From Desulfoscipio sp. XC116 (GTDB taxonomy: Bacteria > Bacillota > Desulfotomaculia > Desulfotomaculales > Desulfallaceae): a stretch of DNA of 64,000 nt. The notes below the pieces were generated by a model. That model made no database searches. It had not been told where the DNA came from and saw nothing but the letters and a program-made list of their open reading frames with translations. Shown here in pieces: positions 8,903 to 17,320 of the stretch. Location: positions 744,001 to 808,000 of the forward strand of contig NZ_CP156660.1 in assembly GCF_039851975.1 (NCBI RefSeq). The letters are read 5' to 3'. Made by a program: the position numbers and the translations under genes. How positions within the stretch are numbered: the stretch's first letter is position 1; each line of letters opens with the position of its first letter.

Positions 8903-9610
8903 TTACATAATGCCTCGGATGGATGTATTATACAGGCGGCAGGCCGCATATTTGGAAAACGCGGTTGAGGTGCAGTTATTCAGCTGCACAATGTCTTGGA
9001 TAAACTCAGGTAAAAAACCGTCGTACTTAACCTCAAGAATGCATAGGCCGGAATCCAGGGCCGTTGCGTTTGGCAGGTCGGCATCAAATAGGTCGGTGGA
9101 ACTTATGGACGTTCTGACACTGCTGTCCATGGTCACCCTTACATTGCCGGCCGGGTAATGGTAAGCCTCCCGCATATAATCCACTATCGTCTTGGGCTCC
9201 AGCCTTTCCGTTCTCAGCTTCAGGTAAAACTCCCGCAACAGCGGCTGACCCGACTTTTTCAGGAAAGTGATACTGCCGCCGAGAATATCCTGCACCTCAC
9301 CTTTGGTTAAAGTTGTGCTAAGTTTGGCGGTTTTGCTGTAGTGTTTTACTTTTTTTTCCAACCGAATAAAGCCGTGATTGTGATTGTAGAAGCGAATGCG
9401 GAATTTTTCTTTTATCGGCAGCCCTTCCATCTTTTCAAAGAGGGCCTTATCCTCCGGAGTATCGAAATACAAACTGCGGATATGATATCCGCCGTTGGGC
9501 CCGGCGTTTTTATCGGTACGCAGCATGCAGGATAGTCTGCTTCTGGTCACCAGCGCATCCGCCATAGTAACGATGTGTTTTAACTCATTGCGGTATTTTA
9601 AGCCAGTCAT
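8903..9610 (-). CDS. VTC-domain polyphosphate polymerase-like protein
   Basis: A 235-residue protein that is one VTC domain, the triphosphate-tunnel fold used by the yeast Vtc4 polyphosphate polymerase. Recognisable elements are YRNELKH near the start, IRSLYFDTPED, KFRIRFYNH, FIRLEKKVK and, near the end, LCILEVKYDGFLPEFI. These basic and acidic strand residues line the tunnel and bind nucleotide and metal in the family. It is the first gene of the operon, 35 nt before DUF4956. It most likely makes polyphosphate from ATP at the membrane. Start ATG 9610 follows GGGGTGAT. Confidence 0.87.
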   Translation of the reverse strand: MTGLKYRNELKHIVTMADALVTRSRLSCMLRTDKNAGPNGGYHIRSLYFDTPEDKALFEKMEGLPIKEKFRIRFYNHNHGFIRLEKKVKHYSKTAKLSTTLTKGEVQDILGGSITFLKKSGQPLLREFYLKLRTERLEPKTIVDYMREAYHYPAGNVRVTMDSSVRTSISSTDLFDADLPNATALDSGLCILEVKYDGFLPEFIQDIVQLNNCTSTAFSKYAACRLYNTSIRGIM

Positions 9611-9651
9611 TAATTATCACCCCGCTTTCTTTTTCCGCCCCATACATACTC

Positions 9652-9685
9652 GCCGGTATTGCCGGTGGCCATTGGCAATACCGGC
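9652..9685. promoter_or_regulatory. Strong 12-bp hairpin in leader of VTC operon
   Basis: GCCGGTATTGCC (9652-9663) and GGCAATACCGGC (9674-9685) form a perfect 12-bp inverted repeat with a 10-nt loop. It lies 42 nt upstream of the VTC start codon. On the plus strand it is followed after some 8 nt by a T run, so it could be a plus-strand terminator; on the minus strand it would fold in the 5' leader of the operon. Confidence 0.5.
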
Positions 9686-9722
9686 AGGGGCACTTGTTTT
9701 TTTATCTTGCCATTCTTAATTT

Positions 9723-9808
9723 TAGCCCGGGTGAAAGTCGCAAACCACCGAAAACAAGCGGTAAAAATGATGCAAAACTGCCGCAAAAAAGAAAACGGCT
9801 TCGGGCTA
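9723..9808 (+). ncRNA. Candidate GEMM (c-di-GMP-I-like) riboswitch aptamer
   Basis: A 7-bp closing stem (TAGCCCG 9723-9729 with CGGGCTA 9802-9808) encloses two hairpins: ACCG/CGGT around an A-rich loop, and GCCG/CGGC. The joining strands read GTCGCAAACC before the first hairpin and GATGCAAAACTGCCG before the second, close to the GEMM core strings GGCAAACC and GACGCAAAGCC. No intact gene follows on this strand before the cobalamin riboswitch, so it may be orphaned. The identification is by eye; a covariance search would decide it. Confidence 0.4.
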
Positions 9809-9819
9809 TGTTCCGGTTT

Positions 9820-10100
9820 TTAAATTAGGTAAAGATAACTTTCATTTCTCCGTTTTACATAATTTAGAGAAGTAAGAACGGCGGGATATGAATGCATATT
9901 TTTGGCCGGGATAACATGACAGTTTGCTGCAATTGTAGACTTGCCGTATTCAACCTTATACAAGGTTTTCGGTCTAAGTTTTTGCTCCATCGCGTGGCTC
10001 GGCGGAAAGGCAACGTCCAACTGCTCTAACAGCGGCTGTTCGTTTAAGTCCGCAAGATTATCGATTCTCGTGCATAATAGAATCCATGACTCCTTACCGG
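9820..10100 (-). pseudogene. Possible IS21-type transposase (IstA) relic
   Basis: On the minus strand a short open stretch encodes ANCHVIPAKNMHSYP preceded by LRPKTLYKVEYGK, which resembles the part of IS21-family IstA proteins that reads roughly NYHVxVDKxYYSVPY. No start, catalytic triad or inverted ends are recognisable, so it would be a decayed fragment. The match is weak. Confidence 0.25.
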
Positions 10101-10191
10101 TTTGCCAAGGGTTATTTGCACGTGGCTCGATTTATACTGGACATGTTTTAAAAATAATGTTAATATATGCAATAAATTAAGTAATTAGTTC

Positions 10192-10400
10192 AGGTTCCTC
10201 CGGCCATGCCGGGGGTGAAGAGGGAACCGGGTGTAAATCCCGGACGGTCCGGCCACTGTAAGTGGGGAGCAGCTCCCAAAAGTGCCACTAGGTTTTGTAA
10301 AGAGCCTGGGAAGGCGGGAGGTTGCTATGAGCCGCGAGTCAGGAGACCTGCCTGAACAAAACACGATAACCTCCCGCGGAGAGGGTTGGTGTAGTTGCCT
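10192..10400 (+). ncRNA. Cobalamin (B12) riboswitch
   Basis: The block contains the family's conserved strings in order: GGTTCCTCCGG, GGGAACCGGGTGTAAATCCC, GGCCACTGTA and, near 10330, AGCCGCGAGTCAGGAGACCT. It lies about 190 nt before the corrinoid-type transport genes. By established riboswitch behaviour, adenosylcobalamin binding should reduce expression of these genes. Confidence 0.95.
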
Positions 10401-10431
10401 TTCTAAACAAGTAAGGTAACGTACTAGCTTA

Positions 10432-10466
10432 TTAACCTTAGCTTATGGGAGTTAAGGTTTTTTTAT
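10432..10466 (+). terminator. Riboswitch expression-platform terminator
   Basis: AACCTTA (10434-10440) pairs with TAAGGTT (10453-10459) and a T run follows (TTTTTTTA). The upstream AAGTAAGGTAACG could pair alternatively as an antiterminator. It fits transcription attenuation by the cobalamin aptamer just before it. Confidence 0.7.
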
Positions 10467-10584
10467 TTGGCTTCTCTGGGAGAATAAACAAAAGGAAGAT
10501 AAATTGAATTTAGAGGAGGCGCATAAATTAACCAAACAAAATTACTTTCCACCGGATTCAAATTAAAAAAGAGAGGAGAAAATA

Positions 10585-12081
10585 ATGGGAAAAATTCAGA
10601 AAACAACTATTGCTTTATTTCTGATTACGGCATTGCTTATCTCCCTCACCGGGTGTGGCGCATCAGTAAAAGCGGGAAGCTTTACGGGCACGGCGACAGG
10701 CTATCACGGACACCTTGGCGTAACAACCGAAATCGGTGAAGACGGAAAAATTACCGATATCACCGTAGACAAGAATAACGAAACGGAAGGTATCGGAACT
10801 GTTGCTATGGAGAAAATTCCCCAACGTATTATTGAAGCACAGTCTTTGGGTGTAGATGCCATTTCCGGCGCCACCCTTACAAGCAACGGTATCATCAATG
10901 CCGTTGCCGATGCATTGAAGGTTGCCGGCGCGGACCCTGCAAAATACGGATATGTTCCCCCGCCTGAAGAAGAGAAAGCGACAGCTGTAGCAATAAATAA
11001 AGATGCCATGCCCGTAAAACAGGAAATCACAAGCTCCGTAACGGTAACGGATGCCAAAGGCAGGGAAGTTGCCATTGACCTGCCGGTTTCCTCCTATGCG
11101 ATAAGTACCATGGATGTTATTGACTATATCATACCCCTGAAAGGTGAAGACGCCTTTAACATGCTGGCAGCTTCCGGACAGGACGGCGGCAACGGCATAC
11201 AAAAATATGAAAAGCTGTACACGTCCACCGTGGGGAACTATATGGAACATGTGGGCCAGATATCCGAACATAACGCTCCTTTTGACCTGGAGATGATTTT
11301 GGCCATGGATCCGGATGTTCTCATCGTCAATTCGGCCATGTCCGCCCATAAATATGCGCTGGAAATAGAAGACCAGCTGAAAGAAGCGGGAATTCCCATC
11401 GTTTTGGTCAATGTTCCAGGTAAAAAATTGGATAAATCAGTTCAGCAGACCATGAAACTGCTCGGCCAGATATTCCAGGAGAATGAAAAGGCCGCGGAAG
11501 TATCGGCTTTCATTGACGAACAATATGCCTTGATCGCTTCCCAAAACCTTTCCCAGCGTAAAGACAAGCCGACGGTATACTACGAAAAATCGGGGTATTC
11601 TGAAATCTATGGATCCACAGCAACCAGTGTTTCAGGCTGGGGGTTGCCCATCAGCATTGCCGGCGGAGAAAATATTGCCGACGCGCTTCTTTTGGACAGC
11701 GCGGCCTCCGGCGGGAGCGGCAATCAACTTGACCCCGAATATGTGCTTGAAGCCGATCCCGATTACATCATCCTCAGCGGCGTCAACGACGGCTGGCTGG
11801 ATTGTATCAAAGAAACGAAAAAATGCAAATATGACATTGTTAGCCGGCCCGGCTGGAATAATCTGACGGCCGTCAAAAATGGCGATCTGTACGAATTTGC
11901 CCACGCGACAAGCCGCTCTATCTACGCCTTCTATCCCTGTTTGAAAATGGCCAAGATATTCTATCCGGAAGAATTTGCGGAAGTTAATCCGGATGCGGTT
12001 CTGGACGAGTTCTTTAACCGGTTTATGCTCCTTGACAGCGATATTACCACTTGGTTCTACAGCCTTGAAGACAGCAAGTAA
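10585..12081 (+). CDS. FMN-binding domain fused to corrinoid-type ABC substrate-binding lipoprotein
   Basis: A 498-residue lipoprotein: signal peptide with lipobox LTGC (Cys24), an FMN_bind domain (about 32-112), and a class III periplasmic binding domain of the BtuF/FepB type (about 150-490). The FMN domain contains DAISGATLTS; the Dxx-SGAT motif is the ApbE flavin-transfer site, with FMN esterified to Thr97. The binding domain shows YAISTMDVIDYIIPL, LEMILAMDPDVLIVN and DPEYVLEADPDYIILSG. The gene follows the cobalamin riboswitch and precedes the permease and ATPase genes, so corrinoid uptake is the likely role. The attached flavin suggests redox chemistry on the ligand or electron transfer outside the membrane. 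Such a fusion is unusual. Confidence 0.88.
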   Translation: MGKIQKTTIALFLITALLISLTGCGASVKAGSFTGTATGYHGHLGVTTEIGEDGKITDITVDKNNETEGIGTVAMEKIPQRIIEAQSLGVDAISGATLTSNGIINAVADALKVAGADPAKYGYVPPPEEEKATAVAINKDAMPVKQEITSSVTVTDAKGREVAIDLPVSSYAISTMDVIDYIIPLKGEDAFNMLAASGQDGGNGIQKYEKLYTSTVGNYMEHVGQISEHNAPFDLEMILAMDPDVLIVNSAMSAHKYALEIEDQLKEAGIPIVLVNVPGKKLDKSVQQTMKLLGQIFQENEKAAEVSAFIDEQYALIASQNLSQRKDKPTVYYEKSGYSEIYGSTATSVSGWGLPISIAGGENIADALLLDSAASGGSGNQLDPEYVLEADPDYIILSGVNDGWLDCIKETKKCKYDIVSRPGWNNLTAVKNGDLYEFAHATSRSIYAFYPCLKMAKIFYPEEFAEVNPDAVLDEFFNRFMLLDSDITTWFYSLEDSK

Positions 12082-12217
12082 ATAATGCGGCGGAAGGGCT
12101 GCGGAAAGAACAGCGACGATAAGCGGGTCTGCGTTACCAGCAGGTTTCTGTTCCAACCATCCGGAGCCCTTCTCTTTAAATTTACTTTACCGAAAACATA
12201 CTGGAGTAATATAAATA

Positions 12218-13279
12218 ATGAAATTCCAAACAAGGCATGAACAAAACGCAAACCGAAAACTGTATAACAGTCTAATTAAAAAAAGGATTGTATTAATCGC
12301 AGTAATCTTTGCCGGCTTGGTCCTTTTGCTATTAATGAATATTTCAATCGGTTCCTCTTCCATAACCATCCGGGAAATATTAAGAGTCTTGTTTACGGGC
12401 GAAGGGACCGGGCATAATCCCATGATCATCATGGATATTCGCTTGCCCATGGCTCTTATGGCGGTTGTTGTCGGAGCGGCGTTAGGTATCGGCGGCTGTG
12501 AAATTCAAACCATACTGCGCAATCCGATAGCGAGTCCATTTACACTGGGCATATCCGCCGCAGCTTCATTCGGGGCGGCTATGGGACTGATATTGAACGC
12601 CGGCCTGTTTCATGTGCCGGATACGCTGGCCGTGACGGTAAATGCCTTCGCCTTTTCACTCCTGGTGGCCGTAGCTATATACACATTCTCACGCCAGAAG
12701 CACATCGGCAAAACAGCAATTATCTTATTCGGTATCGCGCTGAACTTCCTTTTTAACGCTCTCACCATGATCTTGCAATACATTGCCGATGAAGATGAAC
12801 TGCAAAGCTTGATTTTCTGGACCTTTGGCAGCCTGCTGAAAACCACGTGGAGTAAATTTTTCATCGTCTTTATTGTACTTGCGCTGTGTTTCCTGATTAT
12901 GTTCAAAGATGCGTGGAAGCTAACCGCCATGACCCTGGACGACACCAAAGCAAAAAGTCTGGGCGTTGATGTTGCTAAAGTAAGAAGGAAGGTCATTTTT
13001 GTGACCTCCCTGCTTTCCGCCGTAGCTGTCTGCTTTGTAGGGACGATTGGATTCGTAGGGCTTATAGCCCCTCATATCGCCCGTCAGTTAGTGGGTGAAG
13101 ATCAACGGTTTTTTATGCCCCTCTCGGCATTAACGGGAGCTTTTATCATGTCGTTTGCTTTTGTCGTAAGCAAGATTATTATAAAAGGAGTCATTCTGCC
13201 CATAGGCTTGGTAACGGCTGTAATCGGAATTCCGTTTTTTATTACCATCATATTCAGTAAAATGAGGAGTATGCAATGA
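12218..13279 (+). CDS. FecCD/BtuC-family ABC permease
   Basis: A 353-residue multi-spanning protein of the FecCD family (about nine to ten helices). It shows DIRLPMALMAVVVGAALGIG near residues 70-90, PIASPFTLGISAAASFGAA, and the C-terminal coupling region VGTIGFVGLIAPHIARQLVG. These elements define importers of cobalamin, heme and siderophores; the riboswitch indicates corrinoid. The gene begins 136 nt after the binding protein and overlaps the ATPase gene by 4 nt (ATGA). Confidence 0.93.
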   Translation: MKFQTRHEQNANRKLYNSLIKKRIVLIAVIFAGLVLLLLMNISIGSSSITIREILRVLFTGEGTGHNPMIIMDIRLPMALMAVVVGAALGIGGCEIQTILRNPIASPFTLGISAAASFGAAMGLILNAGLFHVPDTLAVTVNAFAFSLLVAVAIYTFSRQKHIGKTAIILFGIALNFLFNALTMILQYIADEDELQSLIFWTFGSLLKTTWSKFFIVFIVLALCFLIMFKDAWKLTAMTLDDTKAKSLGVDVAKVRRKVIFVTSLLSAVAVCFVGTIGFVGLIAPHIARQLVGEDQRFFMPLSALTGAFIMSFAFVVSKIIIKGVILPIGLVTAVIGIPFFITIIFSKMRSMQ

Positions 13280-14061
13280 TTACAGTAAATAACCTGAGCT
13301 TTTCCTATAATAAAAGCAAAAGATCTCATAAGGTATTTGATAATTTAAACCTTACTTTTGCCAAAGGCCTCAATGTAATTCTCGGCCCCAACGGAGCGGG
13401 AAAATCCACACTGATTAAATCCATTTTCGGATTACTGCATTATCAAGGAAACATATTATACAGCCATGAAAGCATCACTGCCATGGATACGGAAGACAAG
13501 ATAAAACTCATGTCATATTTACCGCAAATGGATGTGGAGATATCCACACTCACCGTTTTGGAAATGGTTATTCTGGGGAGATTGCCCGAACTCGGCCATA
13601 AAGTATCGGATGAAGACTTGAATATCGTTATGGATACGCTGGAATCACTAAATATCGCCGCGCTAGCCACTCGTAACTTCAGCGAATTAAGCGGAGGGCA
13701 AAAAAAATTGGTTTTTATTGCCCAAACCCTGGTGCGAAAGCCGAAAATTATTTTACTGGACGAACCCGTAAATTCCCTTGATTTGCAGAAACAATTGGAA
13801 CTGTGCCAGCTTCTGCAAAAGATCGTGGATACACAAAACGTGGATATTATTGTTGCCCTGCACGACATCAACCTTGCGGCAAGGTATGCCCGGCATATCG
13901 TGGTTATGAATGAAAACGGCTCGCTTTATAATTCGGGCCTGCCGGGTGAAGTCATTACTATGCGTATGCTGGAAGAAGTGTACGGCGTGGTTGCGAATGT
14001 AACGCATGATGAAAAAGGAATCCCCATCGTCTCACCGGTTTGTTCCGTACGCAAGGTATGA
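13276..14061 (+). CDS. ABC transporter ATPase, corrinoid/siderophore type
   Basis: A 261-residue ATPase with Walker A GPNGAGKST (near residue 37), signature LSGGQKK, Walker B IILLDEPVNSLD and the H-loop ALHDINLA, as in FecE/BtuD proteins. It overlaps the permease gene by 4 nt, giving translational coupling. With the permease and the FMN-domain lipoprotein it forms a complete importer controlled by the cobalamin riboswitch. Confidence 0.93.
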   Translation: MITVNNLSFSYNKSKRSHKVFDNLNLTFAKGLNVILGPNGAGKSTLIKSIFGLLHYQGNILYSHESITAMDTEDKIKLMSYLPQMDVEISTLTVLEMVILGRLPELGHKVSDEDLNIVMDTLESLNIAALATRNFSELSGGQKKLVFIAQTLVRKPKIILLDEPVNSLDLQKQLELCQLLQKIVDTQNVDIIVALHDINLAARYARHIVVMNENGSLYNSGLPGEVITMRMLEEVYGVVANVTHDEKGIPIVSPVCSVRKV

Positions 14062-14169
14062 CAGGCGCAGTAGGGATAGTGCCCGATAAAGAGGTTGTTG
14101 CGGTGCTGGAGAGAGTGAAACCATGACAAATGGTACTGATAACATCCAAAGTACTCGAGGAGGTTAATA

Positions 14170-14718
14170 TTGGTGCGGCGCAAGAGTCTTCGCGAAAGGT
14201 TCCTAACCAAAAGAAACTTAATCATTCTGGCGGCGGCGGTATCTATCGCGGGAGCCGGCGGCGCGGCTGTGTTGAGAGCCGGTGAAAACCCTTCTTTCTG
14301 CACCAGCTGTCATATTATTAAACCATATTACGAGTCATGGAACGAAGGATCATTATTAGATCACAAGCATGCCCAGCAAGATGTAAACTGTCGGGAGTGT
14401 CATAGCCGCTCCATTCTCGACAAGGCGCAAGAAGGTTTTAATTATATGATCGGAAACTATACCCTGCCTCTGGAAAGCGAAACAGGCGGGCGGGATTTCT
14501 GTTTGGAATGCCATTCTGAAGAAGGGGCCGGCACCGGCTGGGACGAGATAAAGGCGGCCACAAATTATGAGCGCTACAATCCGCATGATTCACATGAGGG
14601 CGAACAGAAATGCAATCTGTGTCACAAGATGCACCAGCCTTCCCAGTTTGTCTGTACCCAATGTCACAGTTTAAGCTGGACTGACGGACTGGATGAAAGC
14701 TGGGAGTGTTCCCGCTAG
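14170..14718 (+). CDS. Pentaheme NapC/NirT-like cytochrome c
   Basis: A 182-residue membrane-anchored cytochrome with one N-terminal helix (about 16-36) and five CxxCH heme sites: CTSCH, CRECH, CLECH, CNLCH and CTQCH. FCTSCHIIKPYYESW is the NapC/NirT/NrfH-type first heme region; such proteins take electrons from menaquinol and hand them to outer redox partners. The start is TTG 14170 or GTG 14173, both served by GGAGG at 14159-14163. It lies 108 nt after the transport ATPase and is followed by cytochrome assembly genes. The partner reductase is not in the window. Confidence 0.85.
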   Translation: MVRRKSLRERFLTKRNLIILAAAVSIAGAGGAAVLRAGENPSFCTSCHIIKPYYESWNEGSLLDHKHAQQDVNCRECHSRSILDKAQEGFNYMIGNYTLPLESETGGRDFCLECHSEEGAGTGWDEIKAATNYERYNPHDSHEGEQKCNLCHKMHQPSQFVCTQCHSLSWTDGLDESWECSR

Positions 14719-14796
14719 CTTCTCCACAAAAACCGCATAATCAAAATGAAGGGGTTAAGGCTTCCTTCATGGGTCTAATCGGGAAGGGTCAAAACT

Positions 14797-15789
14797 ATGG
14801 GCGCCATGCGGCGGATATACAAATTCATTTCCTCCATGCAAACCGGACTGTCCTTATTGTTTATGATAGGCGTGGCTTCGGCGGCAGGCGCCTCTCTATT
14901 GCCGGGCACCTTTTTTAAAGCGCCGCTTTTCAGGCTGCTGTTGCTTTTGCTGCTGTTGAATATGATTTTTTGTACCGTCAACCGTCTGCAAAGCACTTAT
15001 CGCATACTGTTAAAAAGGCCCTCCCGGGTCTGGTTGCGGCAGACGGGTACTCTGCTTTTGCATCTGGGAATAATATTGGTCCTGCTGGGAGGCGCGATGT
15101 ATGCTGTCCGTGGACAGGATAGCCGCATCCAACTGTTTGCCGGCGACCGGTTGGATATATCCCAGGTGCTTGATATTAAGCATCCTTTTACCGTGCGGCT
15201 CAACAAGTTCAGGATCGATTTCAACAAGGACGGCTCTCCATCCCAATATATATCCGAGGTCAGCGTGTTGGAGCACGGACGGAAGATTAAAGATGTGCCC
15301 ATCAGCGTAAACAATCCTTTGCACCATGCCGGCGTCAAGGTTTATCAAGGCAGTTTCGGCTATTCGATAAAAGCAAAATATACTGATAAAAGCGGAGCCC
15401 GGCAGACAGGCCGCTTCATGGCAGGCGATCTTTTGGAACCGGCCAATACCAACCGGGTGGTCAAAATATATCGCTATATACCGCATTTTAATCCGGTCTA
15501 TGGCATAGACTCGGTGACTATGCGTCCCGACAACCCGCATATTATATTTTCGGTCTATGAGGGCGATAAGCTGCTGGGAATCGGGGCGGCCAAATTCGGC
15601 GAACCTGCTTGTATTGATGAGGATGTGTATCTGGTTTTCAGCGGCGTGGAGCCTTATACCATACTTCAGGTTAAATCCGATCCCGGACTGCCCCTGGCAA
15701 TGGTTGGCGGGATGGTTCTCATGCTGGGGATATGCCTGGCTATCCCGGCCGCCCCGGTCAAAAGAAACTTGGTTGTGAACGACCTTTAG
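14797..15789 (+). CDS. resB: ResB/Ccs1-like cytochrome c assembly protein
   Basis: A 330-residue protein with N-terminal helices (about 18-35, 42-58 and 78-98), a large extracytoplasmic domain (about 105-295) and a last helix (about 300-318), the plan of ResB/Ccs1. Family elements are LLLHLGIILVLLGG, INNPLHHAG-like VNNPLHHAGVKVYQGSFGY and the closing membrane segment. In system II maturation ResB and CcsA deliver heme to the outer face and attach it to CxxCH sites. The adjacent pentaheme cytochrome is the obvious client. The protein is shorter than typical ResB (about 400-540 residues). Confidence 0.85.
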   Translation: MGAMRRIYKFISSMQTGLSLLFMIGVASAAGASLLPGTFFKAPLFRLLLLLLLLNMIFCTVNRLQSTYRILLKRPSRVWLRQTGTLLLHLGIILVLLGGAMYAVRGQDSRIQLFAGDRLDISQVLDIKHPFTVRLNKFRIDFNKDGSPSQYISEVSVLEHGRKIKDVPISVNNPLHHAGVKVYQGSFGYSIKAKYTDKSGARQTGRFMAGDLLEPANTNRVVKIYRYIPHFNPVYGIDSVTMRPDNPHIIFSVYEGDKLLGIGAAKFGEPACIDEDVYLVFSGVEPYTILQVKSDPGLPLAMVGGMVLMLGICLAIPAAPVKRNLVVNDL

Positions 15790-15806
15790 CCCCGGGAGCT
15801 GATATT

Positions 15807-16589
15807 ATGAAAGCAATGCTGGCAATTTTAGTTCATGTGGTGGCTTTTTCCTATTGGGCGGCGGCCCTGCTTTACTTCGGGGGATTAAAGAAGGAGCGGT
15901 TGCTGAAGGCGGCTTTTGCCCTGGCAGGCATGGGATGTATATTCCATCTCGCGGTTCTGGCTGTTAGAACGTTGCTGGCCGGCATGCTTCCCTTGACTAA
16001 CGGGCTGGAATTTTTGTTAAGCTTTACCTGGTTTACGGTTTTCATGTACTTGCTATTCACGTTCCGTTGTCGGATTAATACTTCCGGCGGGGTGGTGATG
16101 CTTTTCGCCGCTATGCTGGTATCTTCGGCGGTGGTGTTTATGAAAGACCGGCTGGGCGCGGTTGCTCCTCTGGCGCCGGCTTTGCAAAGTCCCTGGTTAA
16201 CGGTTCATGTTGTTACCGCGGCGGCGGCCTATGCTGCTTTTACCCTGGCCGCCGGACTGGCGGTGATGCAATTTTTTAAAGCGGGCCACGCGATCAGGGA
16301 TGAGCACCTTAATCTGTTGGTGGGCGGCGGATTTGCTCTGCTGTCTTTATCCATCGTGCTGGGTGCCGCCTGGGCGGAACAGGCCTGGGGCAGATACTGG
16401 TCCTGGGACCCCAAGGAAACCTGGGCTCTGGTAACCTGGATCATCTACGCTCTCTACCTGCATCTGCACCGCAGCCGGGAATGGCCGGGCAATCATGCCC
16501 GTTTGATGGTCATAGCCGGTTTTGTCCTGGTGCTGTTTACCTTTTTCGGCGTCAACTATTGGCTGCCCGGCTTGCACAGCTATGCTTGA
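15807..16589 (+). CDS. ccsA: CcsA/ResC-like heme export and attachment protein
   Basis: A 260-residue protein with about eight membrane helices. It carries the tryptophan-rich heme-handling motif WGRYWSWDPKETWALVTW near residues 195-212, diagnostic of the CcsA/CcmF/CcmC family, and a conserved His in HVVTAAAAYA. ATG 15807 is chosen, as upstream in-frame sequence overlaps the end of resB. It follows resB by 17 nt; the two form the system II complex serving the cytochrome at 14170. Confidence 0.9.
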   Translation: MKAMLAILVHVVAFSYWAAALLYFGGLKKERLLKAAFALAGMGCIFHLAVLAVRTLLAGMLPLTNGLEFLLSFTWFTVFMYLLFTFRCRINTSGGVVMLFAAMLVSSAVVFMKDRLGAVAPLAPALQSPWLTVHVVTAAAAYAAFTLAAGLAVMQFFKAGHAIRDEHLNLLVGGGFALLSLSIVLGAAWAEQAWGRYWSWDPKETWALVTWIIYALYLHLHRSREWPGNHARLMVIAGFVLVLFTFFGVNYWLPGLHSYA

Positions 16590-16687
16590 GCCTTGCCGGT
16601 TCGCGCAATCGCATTAGCCTTTGCAATATCCAAAGAAAAGCGTGGTAAAAGACATCCCACCACAGTTCAATATGCGCGGCCTAAGGA

Positions 16688-17320
16688 CTATTTGACCAGG
16701 GAATTCCGGTGGGCATAAATGGCCGCTTGGGTCCGGTCTTCCACCCCAAGCTTGTACAGGATATGGCTGACATGCGTTTTAACGGTTTTAATGCCGATGA
16801 TCAGAGCATCCGCGATTTCCTGATTGTTCTTTCCTTCTCCAATCAGACGCAGTACATCGAGTTCCCTGTCCGTCAGATCTTCATGCGGCAGTTTCCGGTC
16901 CGCTGCGCGCATGCGCTGGATCATTTTTCCGGTCACTTTGGCCTCCAGGATTGATTCTCCTTTGTAAGCTGCTCGAATGGCTTCGGCAATTTTGGGTGCC
17001 CGTGCTGTTTTTAATATGTAACTCATCGCTCCTGCTTCGATAACCGGATAGACTGTCTCATCGTCGATAAAACTAGTGAGCACAATGATGCGCGCCTCGG
17101 GGTTCTCCTTGATAACCCGGCGTGTTGCTTCGATCCCGTCCATACCTTCCATGACCAGGTCCATCAGTATGACATCGGGACGCAAAGACGATGCCAGCCG
17201 GACCCCTTCCGCCCCATCCGATGCCTCGCCGATCACTTCGATTTCCTCATCCGTGGCCAGATAAGCAGCCAGTCCCATGCGGACCATTTCGTGATCATCA
17301 ATTAATAAAACGCGAATCAT
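16688..17320 (-). CDS. liaR: LiaR/VraR-like response regulator
   Basis: A 210-residue NarL-family regulator. The receiver has LLIDDHEMVR, the phospho-acceptor in VILMDLVMEGMDG and Lys in SYILKTARA; the C-terminal LuxR-type helix-turn-helix shows LTDRELDVLRLIGEGKNNQEI and VKTHVSHILYKLGV. The start at 17320 overlaps the kinase stop codon by 4 nt (ATGA) and has AGGAGG before it. In the family LiaR activates the lia operon under envelope stress. Confidence 0.92.
   Translation of the reverse strand: MIRVLLIDDHEMVRMGLAAYLATDEEIEVIGEASDGAEGVRLASSLRPDVILMDLVMEGMDGIEATRRVIKENPEARIIVLTSFIDDETVYPVIEAGAMSYILKTARAPKIAEAIRAAYKGESILEAKVTGKMIQRMRAADRKLPHEDLTDRELDVLRLIGEGKNNQEIADALIIGIKTVKTHVSHILYKLGVEDRTQAAIYAHRNSLVK

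Noticed and set aside
10663-11349. Long open frame on the minus strand opposite the FMN-domain lipoprotein
   Set aside because: Antisense shadow of a well-supported gene; no start site or domain.
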